DNA from: JAVVWB01 sp036652335
Lineage (GTDB): Bacteria > Synergistota > Synergistia > Synergistales > Synergistaceae
Assembly: GCA_036652335.1 (NCBI GenBank)
Contig: JAVVWB010000001.1
Span: forward strand, 124,001 to 188,000
Length of the DNA: 64,000 nucleotides
Reading direction: 5' to 3'
Shown: positions 7,534-16,593 of the stretch, piece after piece
How positions within the stretch are numbered: position 1 is the stretch's first letter
Layout: each line of letters begins with the position of its first letter
Translations under genes and position numbers: made by a program
The notes under the pieces: model-generated
What the model was told of the DNA's origin: nothing
What the model saw: the letters and a program-made list of their open reading frames with translations, nothing else
The model's database searches: none

Positions 7534-8597
7534 TTCCCGTTGTCCTCCTCAATTGTTTCTAATTCTATTCTCCTGTCCTCTAAGTAGAAGATTTTCTTTG
7601 CTGCTTTTGTGATGTATATTTTTTTATAATCTTTTGAAAAAAGTATGGCTTTGATGTCTTTGTGTTTCATCAGAAAGTCCCACGCTTTTTCGCTTCCCAT
7701 AGAGTAAAGTGCTGTGCAAAGTGCGTCTGCTTCAGCAGAACTTTTTGATATTATTGTTACGGATGAGAGGTCTGAGTTTGCAGGGTATCCTGTTTTTGTA
7801 TCAAATATGTGGTGATATCTCACTCCGTCTTTTTCAAAAAATCTTTCGTATGAACCAGAGGTTACTACAGATTGGTCTGATACTTTTACTATGCCAAAGT
7901 GTTTGCCTCTTGCTTCTGCCGGGTGTTGAAGTCCTAGTCTCCACAACATCATATTGGGACGTCTGCCAACGACAAAAAGATTTCCTCCTAGGTCAATTAT
8001 TGCAGAGTTTATGTCATCTTCTCTTAGTTCTTCTGCAATTTTGTCTGCTATCCAGCCTTTTGCTACAGCTCCTAGGTCGATTTCCTGTCCCAGCACTTTT
8101 TTTACATAACCATCACTTGTTATCTCTATTGTTTTGTGATTTACATAAGGCAGGAGATTTGCTATTTCTTTTTTTGTAGGAACTTTTGGATGATCAGTTC
8201 CTATACCCCATAGAGTTACGATTGGTGCTATTGTAGGGTCAAAGTGTCCATCTGTTTTTCTTGCCATTTCAAGTGAGTAGTTTAATATGTCTAGTGTCTC
8301 TTGACTGACTTTTGTTTTTATTGCGTAGTACCTATTGATTTTTGAAACTTCTGATGTTTTGATGTTGACTGATAAAAGGTCTTCATAACGGCTTATTTCT
8401 TCTTCGGCATCTGCTATAGCCTTTTCTAGCTTTGCTTTGTCTCGTCCGTATGCTGTTATTTTTATTATCGTTCCTAGCTTGTAGGACTCACTGGAAACTG
8501 TTATAGGTTTTGGTTTAAACAGGAGCGTGCCCAAAAACGCAAATACAAAGAGGGTTAATAGTGTAGATAAAACTTTCTTAATATTTTTGTGCTTCAT
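7530..8597 (-). CDS. apbE: FAD:protein FMN transferase (ApbE), membrane-anchored
   Basis: A 355-residue protein with an N-terminal membrane segment (about 10-27), followed by the ApbE fold. It shows the SSESYKLGT entry, GHFDPTIAP around 145, the GAVAKGWIAD motif around 200, DLGGNLFVVG around 227 and the C-terminal SAEADALCTALY. ApbE covalently attaches FMN to Thr/Ser of exported redox proteins such as Rnf/Nqr subunits, using FAD and Mg2+. There is no lipobox cysteine, so it is a signal-anchored rather than lipoprotein form. It is first in the minus-strand run apbE-nusG-II-Gx-B3/4-DUF3795, starts at ATG 8597 with a good GGAGG site, and is divergent from hydF. Confidence 0.9.
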   Translation of the reverse strand: MKHKNIKKVLSTLLTLFVFAFLGTLLFKPKPITVSSESYKLGTIIKITAYGRDKAKLEKAIADAEEEISRYEDLLSVNIKTSEVSKINRYYAIKTKVSQETLDILNYSLEMARKTDGHFDPTIAPIVTLWGIGTDHPKVPTKKEIANLLPYVNHKTIEITSDGYVKKVLGQEIDLGAVAKGWIADKIAEELREDDINSAIIDLGGNLFVVGRRPNMMLWRLGLQHPAEARGKHFGIVKVSDQSVVTSGSYERFFEKDGVRYHHIFDTKTGYPANSDLSSVTIISKSSAEADALCTALYSMGSEKAWDFLMKHKDIKAILFSKDYKKIYITKAAKKIFYLEDRRIELETIEEDNGK

Positions 8598-8669
8598 GGA
8601 AAACCTCCGAGTGAACAGTTATGATTTGTATTTTAACTTCTCTATTATATCTAAACTTTTACTTTCGTG

Positions 8670-8697
8670 TTGCTTTTTACACATTATTATGTAAGAT
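8670..8697 (+). promoter_or_regulatory. Possible hydF promoter
   Basis: TTGCTT (8670-8675), a 16-bp spacer and TAAGAT (8692-8697) lie 36 bp upstream of the hydF start in the divergent intergenic region. A TATAAT-like element facing apbE lies to the left, near 8640-8655. Confidence 0.35.
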
Positions 8698-8733
8698 AAG
8701 TTAGAAATTTATGAATTTTATCGGGGTGATGAT

Positions 8734-9957
8734 ATGGGTTTTAATGAAACTCCCAAAGCTAACAGGTTACACGTTGGTTTTTTTGGTAGAAGAAATGCAG
8801 GCAAGTCTTCTGTTTTGAATTTAATTACAGATCAGCCCGTATCTATTACTTCTGGTTTTGCAGGTACTACTACAGATCCCGTTTATAAAAATATGGAAAT
8901 AAATCCTTTGGGTGCTGTTACTTTTATTGATACGGCAGGTTTTGACGATGAGGGTGAACTAGGTGCGCTACGTGTCTCACGTACGAAGGAAGTCCTTTCT
9001 AAGACAGATGTATCTTTGCTCGTTGTAGGTAGTGATATGGTAGATGACTTGACTTTTGAGAGGTCATGGAGAGAACTTTTTGCAAAAAATGCCTTGCCGG
9101 TTGTTGTCGTTTTAAATAAGTGTGATTTGCTTTCTGATAAAGAGAGAGAGTCTATGGTTTCTTTTCTTAGATCAGAGTTGAGTGCTGAGGTTGTTAGTGT
9201 TAGCACTTTAAATAATACAGGTAGATTTGAGCTGATTTCTGCAATTATTAGAAATGCCCCCGAAGCTTTTGAGTCAGATACTTTGACAGGTGATCTGTAT
9301 AATCAGGGCGACGTTGTTGTTTTGGTTATGCCACAGGATATTCAAGCCCCTAAGGGACGGCTAATTTTGCCACAGGTTCAAGTCGTGCGGGATATTCTTG
9401 ATAATAAAGCTATGCCGTTTTGCACTACTACAGATAATTTGCAAGGGGTTTTAGCTTCTTTGAACACCCCTCCTGCTTTGGTGATTACTGATTCACAAGT
9501 TTTTAAGGAAGTTAATTCTATGGTATCTAAAAATGTGCCTCTTACTTCTTTTTCAATTATTATGGCAAGGAGTAAAGGAGATCTTTCTGTTTTTGTACGT
9601 GGTGCTTCTGCTATTAAAAATTTGACAGAAAATAGCAGGGTTTTAATAGCTGAGTCCTGTACTCATGCACCTTTGACAGAGGATATAGGAAGAGAAAAAA
9701 TCCCAGCCCTTTTGCGTAGTCGAGTTGGTAATGGGATTTCATTTGATGTGGCGACAGGATTGACTTTCCCAGATAACTTGAAAAGTTATGATTTGATTTT
9801 GCATTGCGGAGGTTGTATGTTTACGAGAAAGCAGTTGATGTCTCGTCTTGTTCAAGCAGAGAGTGAGTCCGTACCTATTACTAATTACGGAGTGGCTATG
9901 GCAGAGTTATCAGGAATTCTTAATAGAGTTACTGAGATGTTTCAAGAGCTTAAATAG
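8734..9957 (+). CDS. hydF: [FeFe]-hydrogenase H-cluster maturation GTPase HydF
   Basis: A 407-residue protein with an N-terminal Era/TrmE-like GTPase domain: P-loop GRRNAGKSS at about 18-26, switch segment AGTTTDPV, DTAG at about 66-69 and NKCD at about 128. The C-terminal cluster-binding part has SCTHAP at about 308 and HCGGCMFT at about 356, the Cys/His pattern that binds the [4Fe-4S] cluster in HydF. HydF is the scaffold on which HydE and HydG assemble the di-iron subcluster. HydE and HydG are not in this window. Third codon positions are strikingly T-rich compared with its minus-strand neighbours. It is bounded by a terminator shared with the convergent gene. Confidence 0.92.
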   Translation: MGFNETPKANRLHVGFFGRRNAGKSSVLNLITDQPVSITSGFAGTTTDPVYKNMEINPLGAVTFIDTAGFDDEGELGALRVSRTKEVLSKTDVSLLVVGSDMVDDLTFERSWRELFAKNALPVVVVLNKCDLLSDKERESMVSFLRSELSAEVVSVSTLNNTGRFELISAIIRNAPEAFESDTLTGDLYNQGDVVVLVMPQDIQAPKGRLILPQVQVVRDILDNKAMPFCTTTDNLQGVLASLNTPPALVITDSQVFKEVNSMVSKNVPLTSFSIIMARSKGDLSVFVRGASAIKNLTENSRVLIAESCTHAPLTEDIGREKIPALLRSRVGNGISFDVATGLTFPDNLKSYDLILHCGGCMFTRKQLMSRLVQAESESVPITNYGVAMAELSGILNRVTEMFQELK

Positions 9958-9985
9958 AATATTCTATTTGAATTTGTTTTTCTAT

Positions 9986-10020
9986 AAAAAAAGACGAGAG
10001 CGATTGCCCTCGTCTTTTTT
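9986..10020. terminator. Bidirectional terminator between hydF and the three-repeat protein gene
   Basis: AAAAAGACGAG pairs with CTCGTCTTTTTT around a short mispaired centre. A-rich left and T-rich right flanks allow it to work in both directions. Confidence 0.85.
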
Positions 10021-10024
10021 CTGT

Positions 10025-11161
10025 TTATTTGTGGTGTTTGTAATCTTTTGCTTTCCAACCGTCTGTGGCTACAAATTCTGCTTTTAGTGTTGTGTTTTTT
10101 GCATCGTATTTTAAGTTTTCAAATGATACGGTGTATGTCTGTCCTTTTGTAAGTCCACGTACTTGTAATGTGATGTCATCATTGTCATAAGTGATTATCT
10201 TAACTGGATATACTTTTTTCTGGGCATCTTTTACGTTAATTTTTTCGCCTTTGTTCCAGTAGATGTTGCAGTCCTTTGTCCTAACGTCGTTAAAATCTAC
10301 ATTTAGTTGGTCTGTGTAGTTAAATTCGATTTTTTTAATGTAGAGATTTAGATGCTCATTGTTACATTTAATTTGCTGTGTTGCTCCTGATGTTGCTTGT
10401 ACTTGGGCTTTTTTGTTGTATGATTTGTATTTCCAACCCTCAACGGCTACGAATTCTGTTTCAAGAGTTACGTTTGTGTTGTCAAAAGGAATGTTTTCAA
10501 GTTTTACTCTGTATTTTTCTCCATTTGTAAGACCATCAACACGTAACTTTATGTCATCGTTGTCATATCCAATTATTGACGCTTTGTAATGTTTACCTTT
10601 TAAGTCTGATACTGTTATTTTTGTTGTATCGTTCCAAGTTATGTTGCAACGAATTCTTCTTGAGTCTCTAAATTCTATTTCAACTTCGTTTCCGTGTTCA
10701 AATTCTATTTCATGTATGTAGAGTTTGCCTTTTTCTGTTACAGGTGTTGTTTTATGCTTTGTTTGTTGCTTATCTGGATTTTTTACTTTCCAGTCGTTTA
10801 TTGTTTTTACTATTCCTTCTAGGTCTACACCTCTGTGTTCGCCAACTTGTACGTTGTTTAGCTGGAATGTGTATGTCTCGTTTTGTTTGGCGTTTTGGAT
10901 GTGTAGTTTGTATGTGTCGTTGTCATCTTTTACAAATACTGCCGGCACATTTTTGCCACTAGAGTCTCTTACAGAGAGTGTTTCTTGCTCTGTCCATATG
11001 ATATTTGTCTTTCTTGTAGTGGTGTCTTTTACGTCTATTTCCACTTCGCCCTTACCGTTGTATTCTATTTCTTCGATGATTACTTTCTTGTTTGAAGCTG
11101 CAAATGCCATTGTTGAAAAGAGTGCTACGAGAACTGCAAGTGTGATAAGTATCTTCTTCAT
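10025..11161 (-). CDS. Exported protein with three tandem beta-rich repeats, function unknown
   Basis: A 378-residue protein with a clear signal peptide (1-21, AFA/A) and three repeats of about 100 residues at roughly 27-126, 147-246 and 272-372. Each begins with an EIEF/KIEF-type strand, continues through an N-I-x-W core, a YDNDDI-x-L-x-V block and a Y-x-V-x-x-EN block, and ends in D/EGWK. Repeats 2 and 3 are closer to each other than to repeat 1. I do not recognise the family; the pattern suggests immunoglobulin- or carbohydrate-binding-like beta sandwiches. Repeats 2 and 3 each contain a single cysteine near the NIxW core. The gene follows the M23 peptidase by 24 bp on the same strand with a strong GGAGG site, so the two are probably co-transcribed and act in the envelope. 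Confidence 0.8.
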   Translation of the reverse strand: MKKILITLAVLVALFSTMAFAASNKKVIIEEIEYNGKGEVEIDVKDTTTRKTNIIWTEQETLSVRDSSGKNVPAVFVKDDNDTYKLHIQNAKQNETYTFQLNNVQVGEHRGVDLEGIVKTINDWKVKNPDKQQTKHKTTPVTEKGKLYIHEIEFEHGNEVEIEFRDSRRIRCNITWNDTTKITVSDLKGKHYKASIIGYDNDDIKLRVDGLTNGEKYRVKLENIPFDNTNVTLETEFVAVEGWKYKSYNKKAQVQATSGATQQIKCNNEHLNLYIKKIEFNYTDQLNVDFNDVRTKDCNIYWNKGEKINVKDAQKKVYPVKIITYDNDDITLQVRGLTKGQTYTVSFENLKYDAKNTTLKAEFVATDGWKAKDYKHHK

Positions 11162-11185
11162 AAAAATCCCTCCTGTGATGTGGTG

Positions 11186-11887
11186 CTATTTTGATACGAG
11201 ATTTATATATGTTGAGTCCTTTGGTAAATGCTTTAATGGGTCTAACGGGTAGCCGAATTGTTTTCTTACTTCAAAATGTAGGTGATTTGTTGTCGCTCTT
11301 CCTGTACGCCCTACTGTGGCTACTACTTGGTTCTTTTCAACTTTTTGCCCTACTTTTACCTTGATTATATTACAGTGTGAATATAGTGTCCACAAGTTAT
11401 TTGCATGCTGTATTATCAAGACTTTTCCATAACCTCGGAAGCCCTTTCCCCCCCCTGATACTATTTCTACTGTGCCGGGTAGGACTGCGTGTATGGGAGT
11501 GTTTTGAGGTGCTACTAGGTCAAGCCCGTGGTGACGTCTGTGTCCTTTTTTTCTGTTTCTGTTAAAGTTGCCGACAAGTTTCCCCGTTTTTATTGGCCAT
11601 GACATTTTGTTTACTAATGCAGGAGTCTCTCCTGATAGTATTTCTTCTGAGTCCCAGTTAGTTTCTCCTGTGGAAGTGATGTTTCTAAGAGCTGTTTCAA
11701 GTGGGTCTTCTCTTAGCTCTTTGTAGTCTATTGTGTTGGCAGAGGAAGGGGAGATGAGGAAAAGGTTTGCACAAAGTACAAGGACAAGAATTATTTGTCT
11801 CTTTGTCGTTCTTGCTGTTTGTATATCTTTAATTTTTATTATTGACGTATTTGTAGGTATATTGCTTTTTTTGTCGTTATTGAACAT
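11186..11887 (-). CDS. M23-family peptidoglycan endopeptidase
   Basis: A 233-residue protein with a basic N-terminal region, a hydrophobic export segment (about 31-50) and a LytM/M23 domain. The zinc and catalytic motifs are complete: HHGLDL (His and Asp ligands), SHCN and HLHFEV. The family cleaves peptide cross-links in peptidoglycan; no LysM or SH3 cell-wall binding domain is visible. It starts at ATG 11887 behind GAGGTAGG, 27 bp after the alpha/beta hydrolase and 24 bp before the three-repeat exported protein, which could be a localisation or substrate partner. Confidence 0.88.
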   Translation of the reverse strand: MFNNDKKSNIPTNTSIIKIKDIQTARTTKRQIILVLVLCANLFLISPSSANTIDYKELREDPLETALRNITSTGETNWDSEEILSGETPALVNKMSWPIKTGKLVGNFNRNRKKGHRRHHGLDLVAPQNTPIHAVLPGTVEIVSGGGKGFRGYGKVLIIQHANNLWTLYSHCNIIKVKVGQKVEKNQVVATVGRTGRATTNHLHFEVRKQFGYPLDPLKHLPKDSTYINLVSK

Positions 11888-11914
11888 TATTAAGCCTACC
11901 TCATTTATTTTTTT

Positions 11915-12727
11915 TTACGTCGTAGAGAAGTCGACGACAAAGTCAACCATTTCTTCCATTATTTCGGGCGAGTTCTTTCCGTCTCTGTTTCTAAGAGAAT
12001 GGTCGGCTTTTGATATTTCTATAAATATCTTGTTGTTTTCCGGTATGTTTACCATTTCTAGTAATTCTTTACAGTTGTCTTTTGGGAATATTTCGTCGTT
12101 TTCTCCACGGAAAGAGATTAATTTATTTGTTGTTACTTTTTTTAATATTTCTATGTTTGTTGAGTCACATAGTGATGATAGTATGGGGAGTTTCATTATA
12201 TATGGATTTTTTTCTTCGTATGATTTAGTGCCTGTCCCACTTAGCACAAGTGTGTCTATGGTAATCTTTTCGCAATTTTCTTTCTCTGCGTTGCCTGCCG
12301 CAACCGATAAAGCAATTATCCCGCCAAGTGAAAAGCCCCAAAGCCATTTTGTTTCATCCTTTACTATAGATGCAATTTTTCTTATTGCGATAAATACATC
12401 TTCTTCTTCCTGTGCAAAAGTTTTGCCCAGGAATGCAGCTTTTATCCATGCACCTACATTGTCAAGGTAGTTGTCTCTGTTGCGTGTGTTTCTAGATGTT
12501 TCTATGAGCCAGGCACGAAATCCTCTTTTTACTAATGATTCGGCAAGATATTTGAATTTGTTTATGTGTGACAAATTGGCGCTACTATGTACGCCATGGA
12601 GCAAAATTACATTCGTACCGTTGAAATTTTGTGGCTCACAACGGCATAAGTGAACTTCCCTATCTCCGAAAGTCCCCTCTAATATTGAATGAACTGTTTC
12701 TTTTGCAAAGTTTAGTTTGTTACACAT
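11915..12727 (-). CDS. Alpha/beta hydrolase
   Basis: A 270-residue cytoplasmic protein with the alpha/beta hydrolase signature: oxyanion region LLHGVHSS around 42, nucleophile elbow GFSLGG around 131, acid-loop candidate RGENDEIFP around 212 and a C-terminal ADHSLR histidine around 245. No signal peptide is seen. The substrate is not predictable; proximity to phosphate butyryl/acetyltransferase, 11 bp upstream, might suggest a thioester or short-chain ester, but this is weak. It lies between ptb and the M23 gene in one probable operon. Confidence 0.75.
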   Translation of the reverse strand: MCNKLNFAKETVHSILEGTFGDREVHLCRCEPQNFNGTNVILLHGVHSSANLSHINKFKYLAESLVKRGFRAWLIETSRNTRNRDNYLDNVGAWIKAAFLGKTFAQEEEDVFIAIRKIASIVKDETKWLWGFSLGGIIALSVAAGNAEKENCEKITIDTLVLSGTGTKSYEEKNPYIMKLPILSSLCDSTNIEILKKVTTNKLISFRGENDEIFPKDNCKELLEMVNIPENNKIFIEISKADHSLRNRDGKNSPEIMEEMVDFVVDFSTT

Positions 12728-12738
12728 TTTTAACTTTC

Positions 12739-13659
12739 TTACTTTTTGTTGTGTGCTACGAGTGCAACTGCTGAAGCTATAGATAGTAGCTTTGCTTCTG
12801 AAGTGTCAGCACGGCTCGTTAGAACTATTGGCGCAGCAGCTCCAAGCACGATTCCTGCTGTTTTGTTTTCTGAGAAGTATATAAGTGCTTTTGACATCAT
12901 ATTTGCAGATTCAATGTTAGGAGCAAGCAATATGTCTGCGTATCCTGCAACATCAGAAACGATTTTCTTGTGTTTTGCGGATTCTGGTGAGATTGCGTTG
13001 TCTAGCGCCAAAGGCCCGTCAATGAGACACCCTTTTATCTGTCCTCTGTGGTTCATTTGTGTAAGGTTCGCAGCGTCAAGTGTGGCAGGCATATCAGGGT
13101 TTATAACTTCAACTGCAGCAAGGGCAGCAACTTTTGGAGTTTCAATTCCAAAAGCGTGTGCAAGCTCTACTGCGTTTTTCACAATTTCCGCTTTTACTTT
13201 TAAGTCAGGATACATATTAAATGCTGGATCTGTCATAAAGAAGAGTCTGTCATAACCCTTTACTTCGTGTATGTATGAGTGAGAGAGGGTCTTCCCGGAA
13301 CGGAGTCCTTTTTCTTTGTTTAGCACAGCACGGAGGAAATTTGCTGTTGTTACCATGCCCTTCATTACTATTTGTGCTTTGCCACTAGAGACAAATTCGA
13401 CGGCTGTAAGTGCAGTCGCTACTTCCCCTTCTCTTGTGTCATGTACTTCATAGTTTGAGAGGTCTATATTTAGTGCTTTTGCAACTTCATTTATTTTGTC
13501 GCTGTTACCTACGAGTATTGCGTCTGCTATTTTGAGTTTGCGAGCAGATTCTACTGCTTCCATTACTTCGTAGTCTTCTGCACATGCTACGCTTATTTTC
13601 ATAGGACCAACTTTTTGAGCATGAGTTAATAGGCTTGAGAGAGATTTTATTTGTTCCAC
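12739..13659 (-). CDS. ptb: Phosphate acyltransferase (phosphate butyryltransferase-like)
   Basis: A 306-residue enzyme of the Pta/Ptb family, matching the usual length of phosphotransbutyrylase. Typical segments include VKGMVTT-type (MKGMVTTANFLRA), SHSYIHEV, FFMTDPAFNMYPDL, and the C-terminal AGIVLGAAAPIVLTSRAD. It interconverts acyl-CoA and acyl phosphate for ATP formation by an acyl kinase, which is not in the window. Acetyl versus butyryl specificity cannot be told from sequence. Start GTG 13659 has AGGAGG about 7 bases upstream. It heads the minus-strand run ptb-hydrolase-M23-repeat protein. Confidence 0.85.
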   Translation of the reverse strand: MEQIKSLSSLLTHAQKVGPMKISVACAEDYEVMEAVESARKLKIADAILVGNSDKINEVAKALNIDLSNYEVHDTREGEVATALTAVEFVSSGKAQIVMKGMVTTANFLRAVLNKEKGLRSGKTLSHSYIHEVKGYDRLFFMTDPAFNMYPDLKVKAEIVKNAVELAHAFGIETPKVAALAAVEVINPDMPATLDAANLTQMNHRGQIKGCLIDGPLALDNAISPESAKHKKIVSDVAGYADILLAPNIESANMMSKALIYFSENKTAGIVLGAAAPIVLTSRADTSEAKLLSIASAVALVAHNKK

Positions 13660-13750
13660 AATTTATTCCTCCTAATGCTTAGATTTTATTCTGTTTAAAA
13701 TGTTTAACGTATTATGAGTTGTAATTATACACTTTTATGCGGTTATTTTC

Positions 13751-14341
13751 CTACTTTGTGCCAAGAGATATTATTTTTGTAAAAGCTCTTTCAGGTGACA
13801 TATCAATATATTCTATTTGTTCCTCTGGATAGAAGAACACTAGTCCAGTAGTGGGGTTAGGCGAAGTTGGTACAAATATCGAAACTTCTATTTTGCCGTC
13901 TTTTTGTGTTTCTTTTTTTGTTACAAATCCTATAATGTAGCCATTTCCACAAGGGACTTTTGCTGTACCCATATAATTATTCCCGTTACTTCTGGTAAAT
14001 GTCTGGATTAAGTCGCAGAAAGTAGTATACCAGCCACCAATGAGGGGAATTTTGGATATAAATGTTTCTACTATGTCCAAAAACCACTTTTCTTTTCTTC
14101 TCAGTTTTCTTCCTGTGTAGGTAATTATTATAATAATGAGAAACCCTATAGTAAAGGAAGTTGTTCTTGAATCTGTGATACCAAAAATAAAGTGCGTAAT
14201 ATTCATACCTATTTTAAATAAATAGAATAGGACAAACGCAAATACACCAAGAGGTATAAATGCAAGACAACCTAGAGCAAAATCTTTTAAAGTTTTAGTG
14301 AAAAAACCCTGTTTAATATATTTATGTGAATTTGTTCCCAC
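13751..14341 (-). CDS. DUF502 family membrane protein
   Basis: A 196-residue protein with two N-terminal transmembrane helices (about 18-45 and 55-75), a short basic loop, and the conserved DUF502 C-terminal part: IPLIGGWYTTF, VFVPTSPNP-type segment and IDMSPERAFTKIISLG. The family is widespread and functionally uncharacterised. GTG 14341 was chosen because AAGGAG lies 9 bases upstream; TTG 14350 would abut the ribosome site. It is separated by about 90 bp from ptb and is divergent from plsC. Confidence 0.8.
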   Translation of the reverse strand: MGTNSHKYIKQGFFTKTLKDFALGCLAFIPLGVFAFVLFYLFKIGMNITHFIFGITDSRTTSFTIGFLIIIIITYTGRKLRRKEKWFLDIVETFISKIPLIGGWYTTFCDLIQTFTRSNGNNYMGTAKVPCGNGYIIGFVTKKETQKDGKIEVSIFVPTSPNPTTGLVFFYPEEQIEYIDMSPERAFTKIISLGTK

Positions 14342-14417
14342 AAAATTCAACTCCTTCTCTTGTCAACTTGCCCCCTTTTGATTATCCTAGCAGTAGATAG
14401 TAAATGGGGGGATGGTC

Positions 14418-15056
14418 ATGCTTTATTTTGTTACTAAACTTATTGTACAACTTTATTTCTATATTTATCATCGGTTAGAAGTTTTTGGACGAGAGGATAT
14501 AACACCTAAGAGACCTATAATTCTTGCGTCTAACCACGCAAGCTATTTAGATCCCCCTGTGGTGGGCCTGAGCTTCTACCCGGAGAAACTTAATTTTATT
14601 GCATGGGAAGGACTTTTTAAAGTCCCTGTACTTGGTACTTACCTTGATAATATGGGCGCTGTCCCTGTGAGCCACGAAAATAAAAACAGCTCTGCGAGCT
14701 TGCTTCGTATGGTAATGGGTTTCTTAAACAATGGCAACAGTATTTTTATATGTCCTGAGGGGCATAGAACTTTAGACGGCAACTTACAGCCTATAGAGGG
14801 TGGAGTTGCAATGCTCTCTCTCAAAACAAACTCTCCTGTCGTACCGGTGTGGGTTGGGGGTTCTTATAGGGCAATGGCACCTCACATGAAATTTCCTCGT
14901 CCTTCAAAAATCACAGTAACTTATGGAAAAGAAATAGACCCCACTTTGATACCGACTGATTTTGATGAAAAAGCAAAAAGAAAATATATTCTCGATAAAA
15001 TCGAAGAATTTTATAAAAAAATGGACGAGTCAGATAGGAAAAAATACCCAAGATAA
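14418..15056 (+). CDS. plsC: 1-acyl-sn-glycerol-3-phosphate acyltransferase (PlsC family)
   Basis: A 212-residue membrane-associated acyltransferase with an N-terminal hydrophobic segment, the catalytic NHASYLD motif (HX4D) around residue 40, a glycerol-phosphate binding region FICPEGHRT around 113, and the VPVWVGG block. It transfers an acyl chain to lysophosphatidic acid to form phosphatidic acid for phospholipid synthesis. ATG 14418 fits a GGGGGG ribosome site with 6-base spacing; ATG 14412 directly abuts it. It appears monocistronic with a terminator. Confidence 0.88.
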   Translation: MLYFVTKLIVQLYFYIYHRLEVFGREDITPKRPIILASNHASYLDPPVVGLSFYPEKLNFIAWEGLFKVPVLGTYLDNMGAVPVSHENKNSSASLLRMVMGFLNNGNSIFICPEGHRTLDGNLQPIEGGVAMLSLKTNSPVVPVWVGGSYRAMAPHMKFPRPSKITVTYGKEIDPTLIPTDFDEKAKRKYILDKIEEFYKKMDESDRKKYPR

Positions 15057-15061
15057 AAAAT

Positions 15062-15104
15062 ATAAGGTGCTGAGTTTTTTTTAAAAACTTCAACACCTTT
15101 TTAT
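15062..15104 (+). terminator. Intrinsic terminator after plsC
   Basis: AAGGTG and GTTTTT-type arms pair with AAAAAC and CACCTT, ending in TTTTTATT. Confidence 0.65.
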
Positions 15105-15221
15105 TGTCACACGAAGTTGTTACATAAATGTATTGAAAATGCTTCTTTATTACAAAACTCGCCCTACTTCTATGATATAATACAAAATATTAAATCTTTA
15201 ACATCCTAAGGAGGATGATTT

Positions 15222-16505
15222 TTGGTGAGTTCCGACCTAAGCGGCAGTATACTTTTGCTTGCCGTATTATTGTTTTTGTCTGGATACTTTAGTGCGACAG
15301 AAACATCTATAACAGCAATGGGGAAAAGTAAATTTATGGCATTGCTGGATGAGTTTCCTGGTAGAAAAAAAGAACTAAGCTGGTTAATGGATAATATCTC
15401 AAAAGCCGTTAACGTAACATTGATAGGTAACAACCTTGTTAATATTGCATCAAGTGCTGTTGCGACAACCTTAGCCATCTCGTTTTTCGGTACAATGGGG
15501 CCTGTCTATGCAGTTGCTGTGATGACACTTCTAATAGTAGTATTTTGCGAAATACTTCCTAAAAACTTTGCAATAGTAAAAAAAGAATCTATCTTACTGA
15601 AGGTTTTACCATCTCTCTATTTATTAAGCATAATAATATCCCCTATAACAGGACTGCTAAACCTCATAATCAACGGTATTGGGAAACTTGTCGGTGCCGA
15701 CTTAATGTCTTTTGGTGGATTTGTTACAAGAGAAGAGATAGAGCACATCGTATCAGAGGGTGGGGCATCTGGCGCACTCGAAGAAGATGAGCAAAAAATG
15801 ATACATGGTGTAATTGCTTTTGAAGAGACGAGAGTTTCTGAAGTAATGGCACCGAGAATAGACGTCTACGCTATAGATGAAGAGGGCACAGCAGAAGAAG
15901 CAGTAAAAATCTTCTTGGAAAGTGGACACTCACGTATTCCAGTATACAAAGAAGACCTTGATGATGTAATTGGAGTGCTATATGCAAAAGACCTTCTTGC
16001 ACCACTTGCCGCAGGAGCAAAAAACATTTCCATACTAAACGTAATGAGAAAGCCACTCTTCGTGCCAGAGACAATGAAAACAGACGAAGCCCTCGACATA
16101 ATGAGGAAATCGAAAAAACACATCGCAATAGTAGTTGATGAATATGGTGGAATGGCAGGGCTTGTATCCCTTGAAGACCTCATAGAGGAAATCATAGGAG
16201 ACATACAAGACGAATATGACACAGAAAAGCCTGAAATAATGAAAGAAAACAATGGTACATACCTTGTGCAAGCACAAGTAAACTTAGAAGATTTATCAGA
16301 AGCGTTATCTTATCCTTTCTGTGACTCCTTCGAACAGGTAGACACTCTAGCAGGAATGATGCTTGAAATATCAGGAAACTTCCCAAGTGAAGGGCAAACC
16401 ATAGAATTTGGGCCATGGGACTTAACAGCTGTAGAAGTACAAAGCCACAGAATACTTCAAGTGCGCCTAAAGTATGTAGAAGATAGAGCTGAAACAGAAG
16501 AATAA
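15222..16505 (+). CDS. CNNM/hemolysin-family membrane protein with CBS pair and CorC/HlyC domain
   Basis: A 427-residue protein in the classic order: DUF21/CNNM transmembrane domain (about 1-185, with SGYFSATETS near the N-terminus), two CBS domains (about 205-330; the second has VVDEYGGMAGLVSLEDL), and the C-terminal transporter-associated CorC_HlyC domain (about 345-420). Members act in Mg2+ or Co2+ homeostasis and efflux; the name hemolysin is historical. TTG 15222 is preceded by AAGGAGG with 6-base spacing. Codon use changes along the gene from T-rich to A/C-rich third positions, near the larger compositional switch of the window. Confidence 0.88.
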   Translation: MVSSDLSGSILLLAVLLFLSGYFSATETSITAMGKSKFMALLDEFPGRKKELSWLMDNISKAVNVTLIGNNLVNIASSAVATTLAISFFGTMGPVYAVAVMTLLIVVFCEILPKNFAIVKKESILLKVLPSLYLLSIIISPITGLLNLIINGIGKLVGADLMSFGGFVTREEIEHIVSEGGASGALEEDEQKMIHGVIAFEETRVSEVMAPRIDVYAIDEEGTAEEAVKIFLESGHSRIPVYKEDLDDVIGVLYAKDLLAPLAAGAKNISILNVMRKPLFVPETMKTDEALDIMRKSKKHIAIVVDEYGGMAGLVSLEDLIEEIIGDIQDEYDTEKPEIMKENNGTYLVQAQVNLEDLSEALSYPFCDSFEQVDTLAGMMLEISGNFPSEGQTIEFGPWDLTAVEVQSHRILQVRLKYVEDRAETEE

Positions 16506-16593
16506 ATGTAAAAAAATACAAATAAATAAAAAATAAGCAAAGTATGCGAAATTTGTAAGAAACACGTATATCTTGCAACAATAATGTAAACAT

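Noticed and set aside
11733..12470. A 245-codon plus-strand frame opposite the M23 and hydrolase genes
   Set aside because: Antisense to genes with full catalytic motifs; composition and lack of domains mark it as a shadow frame.
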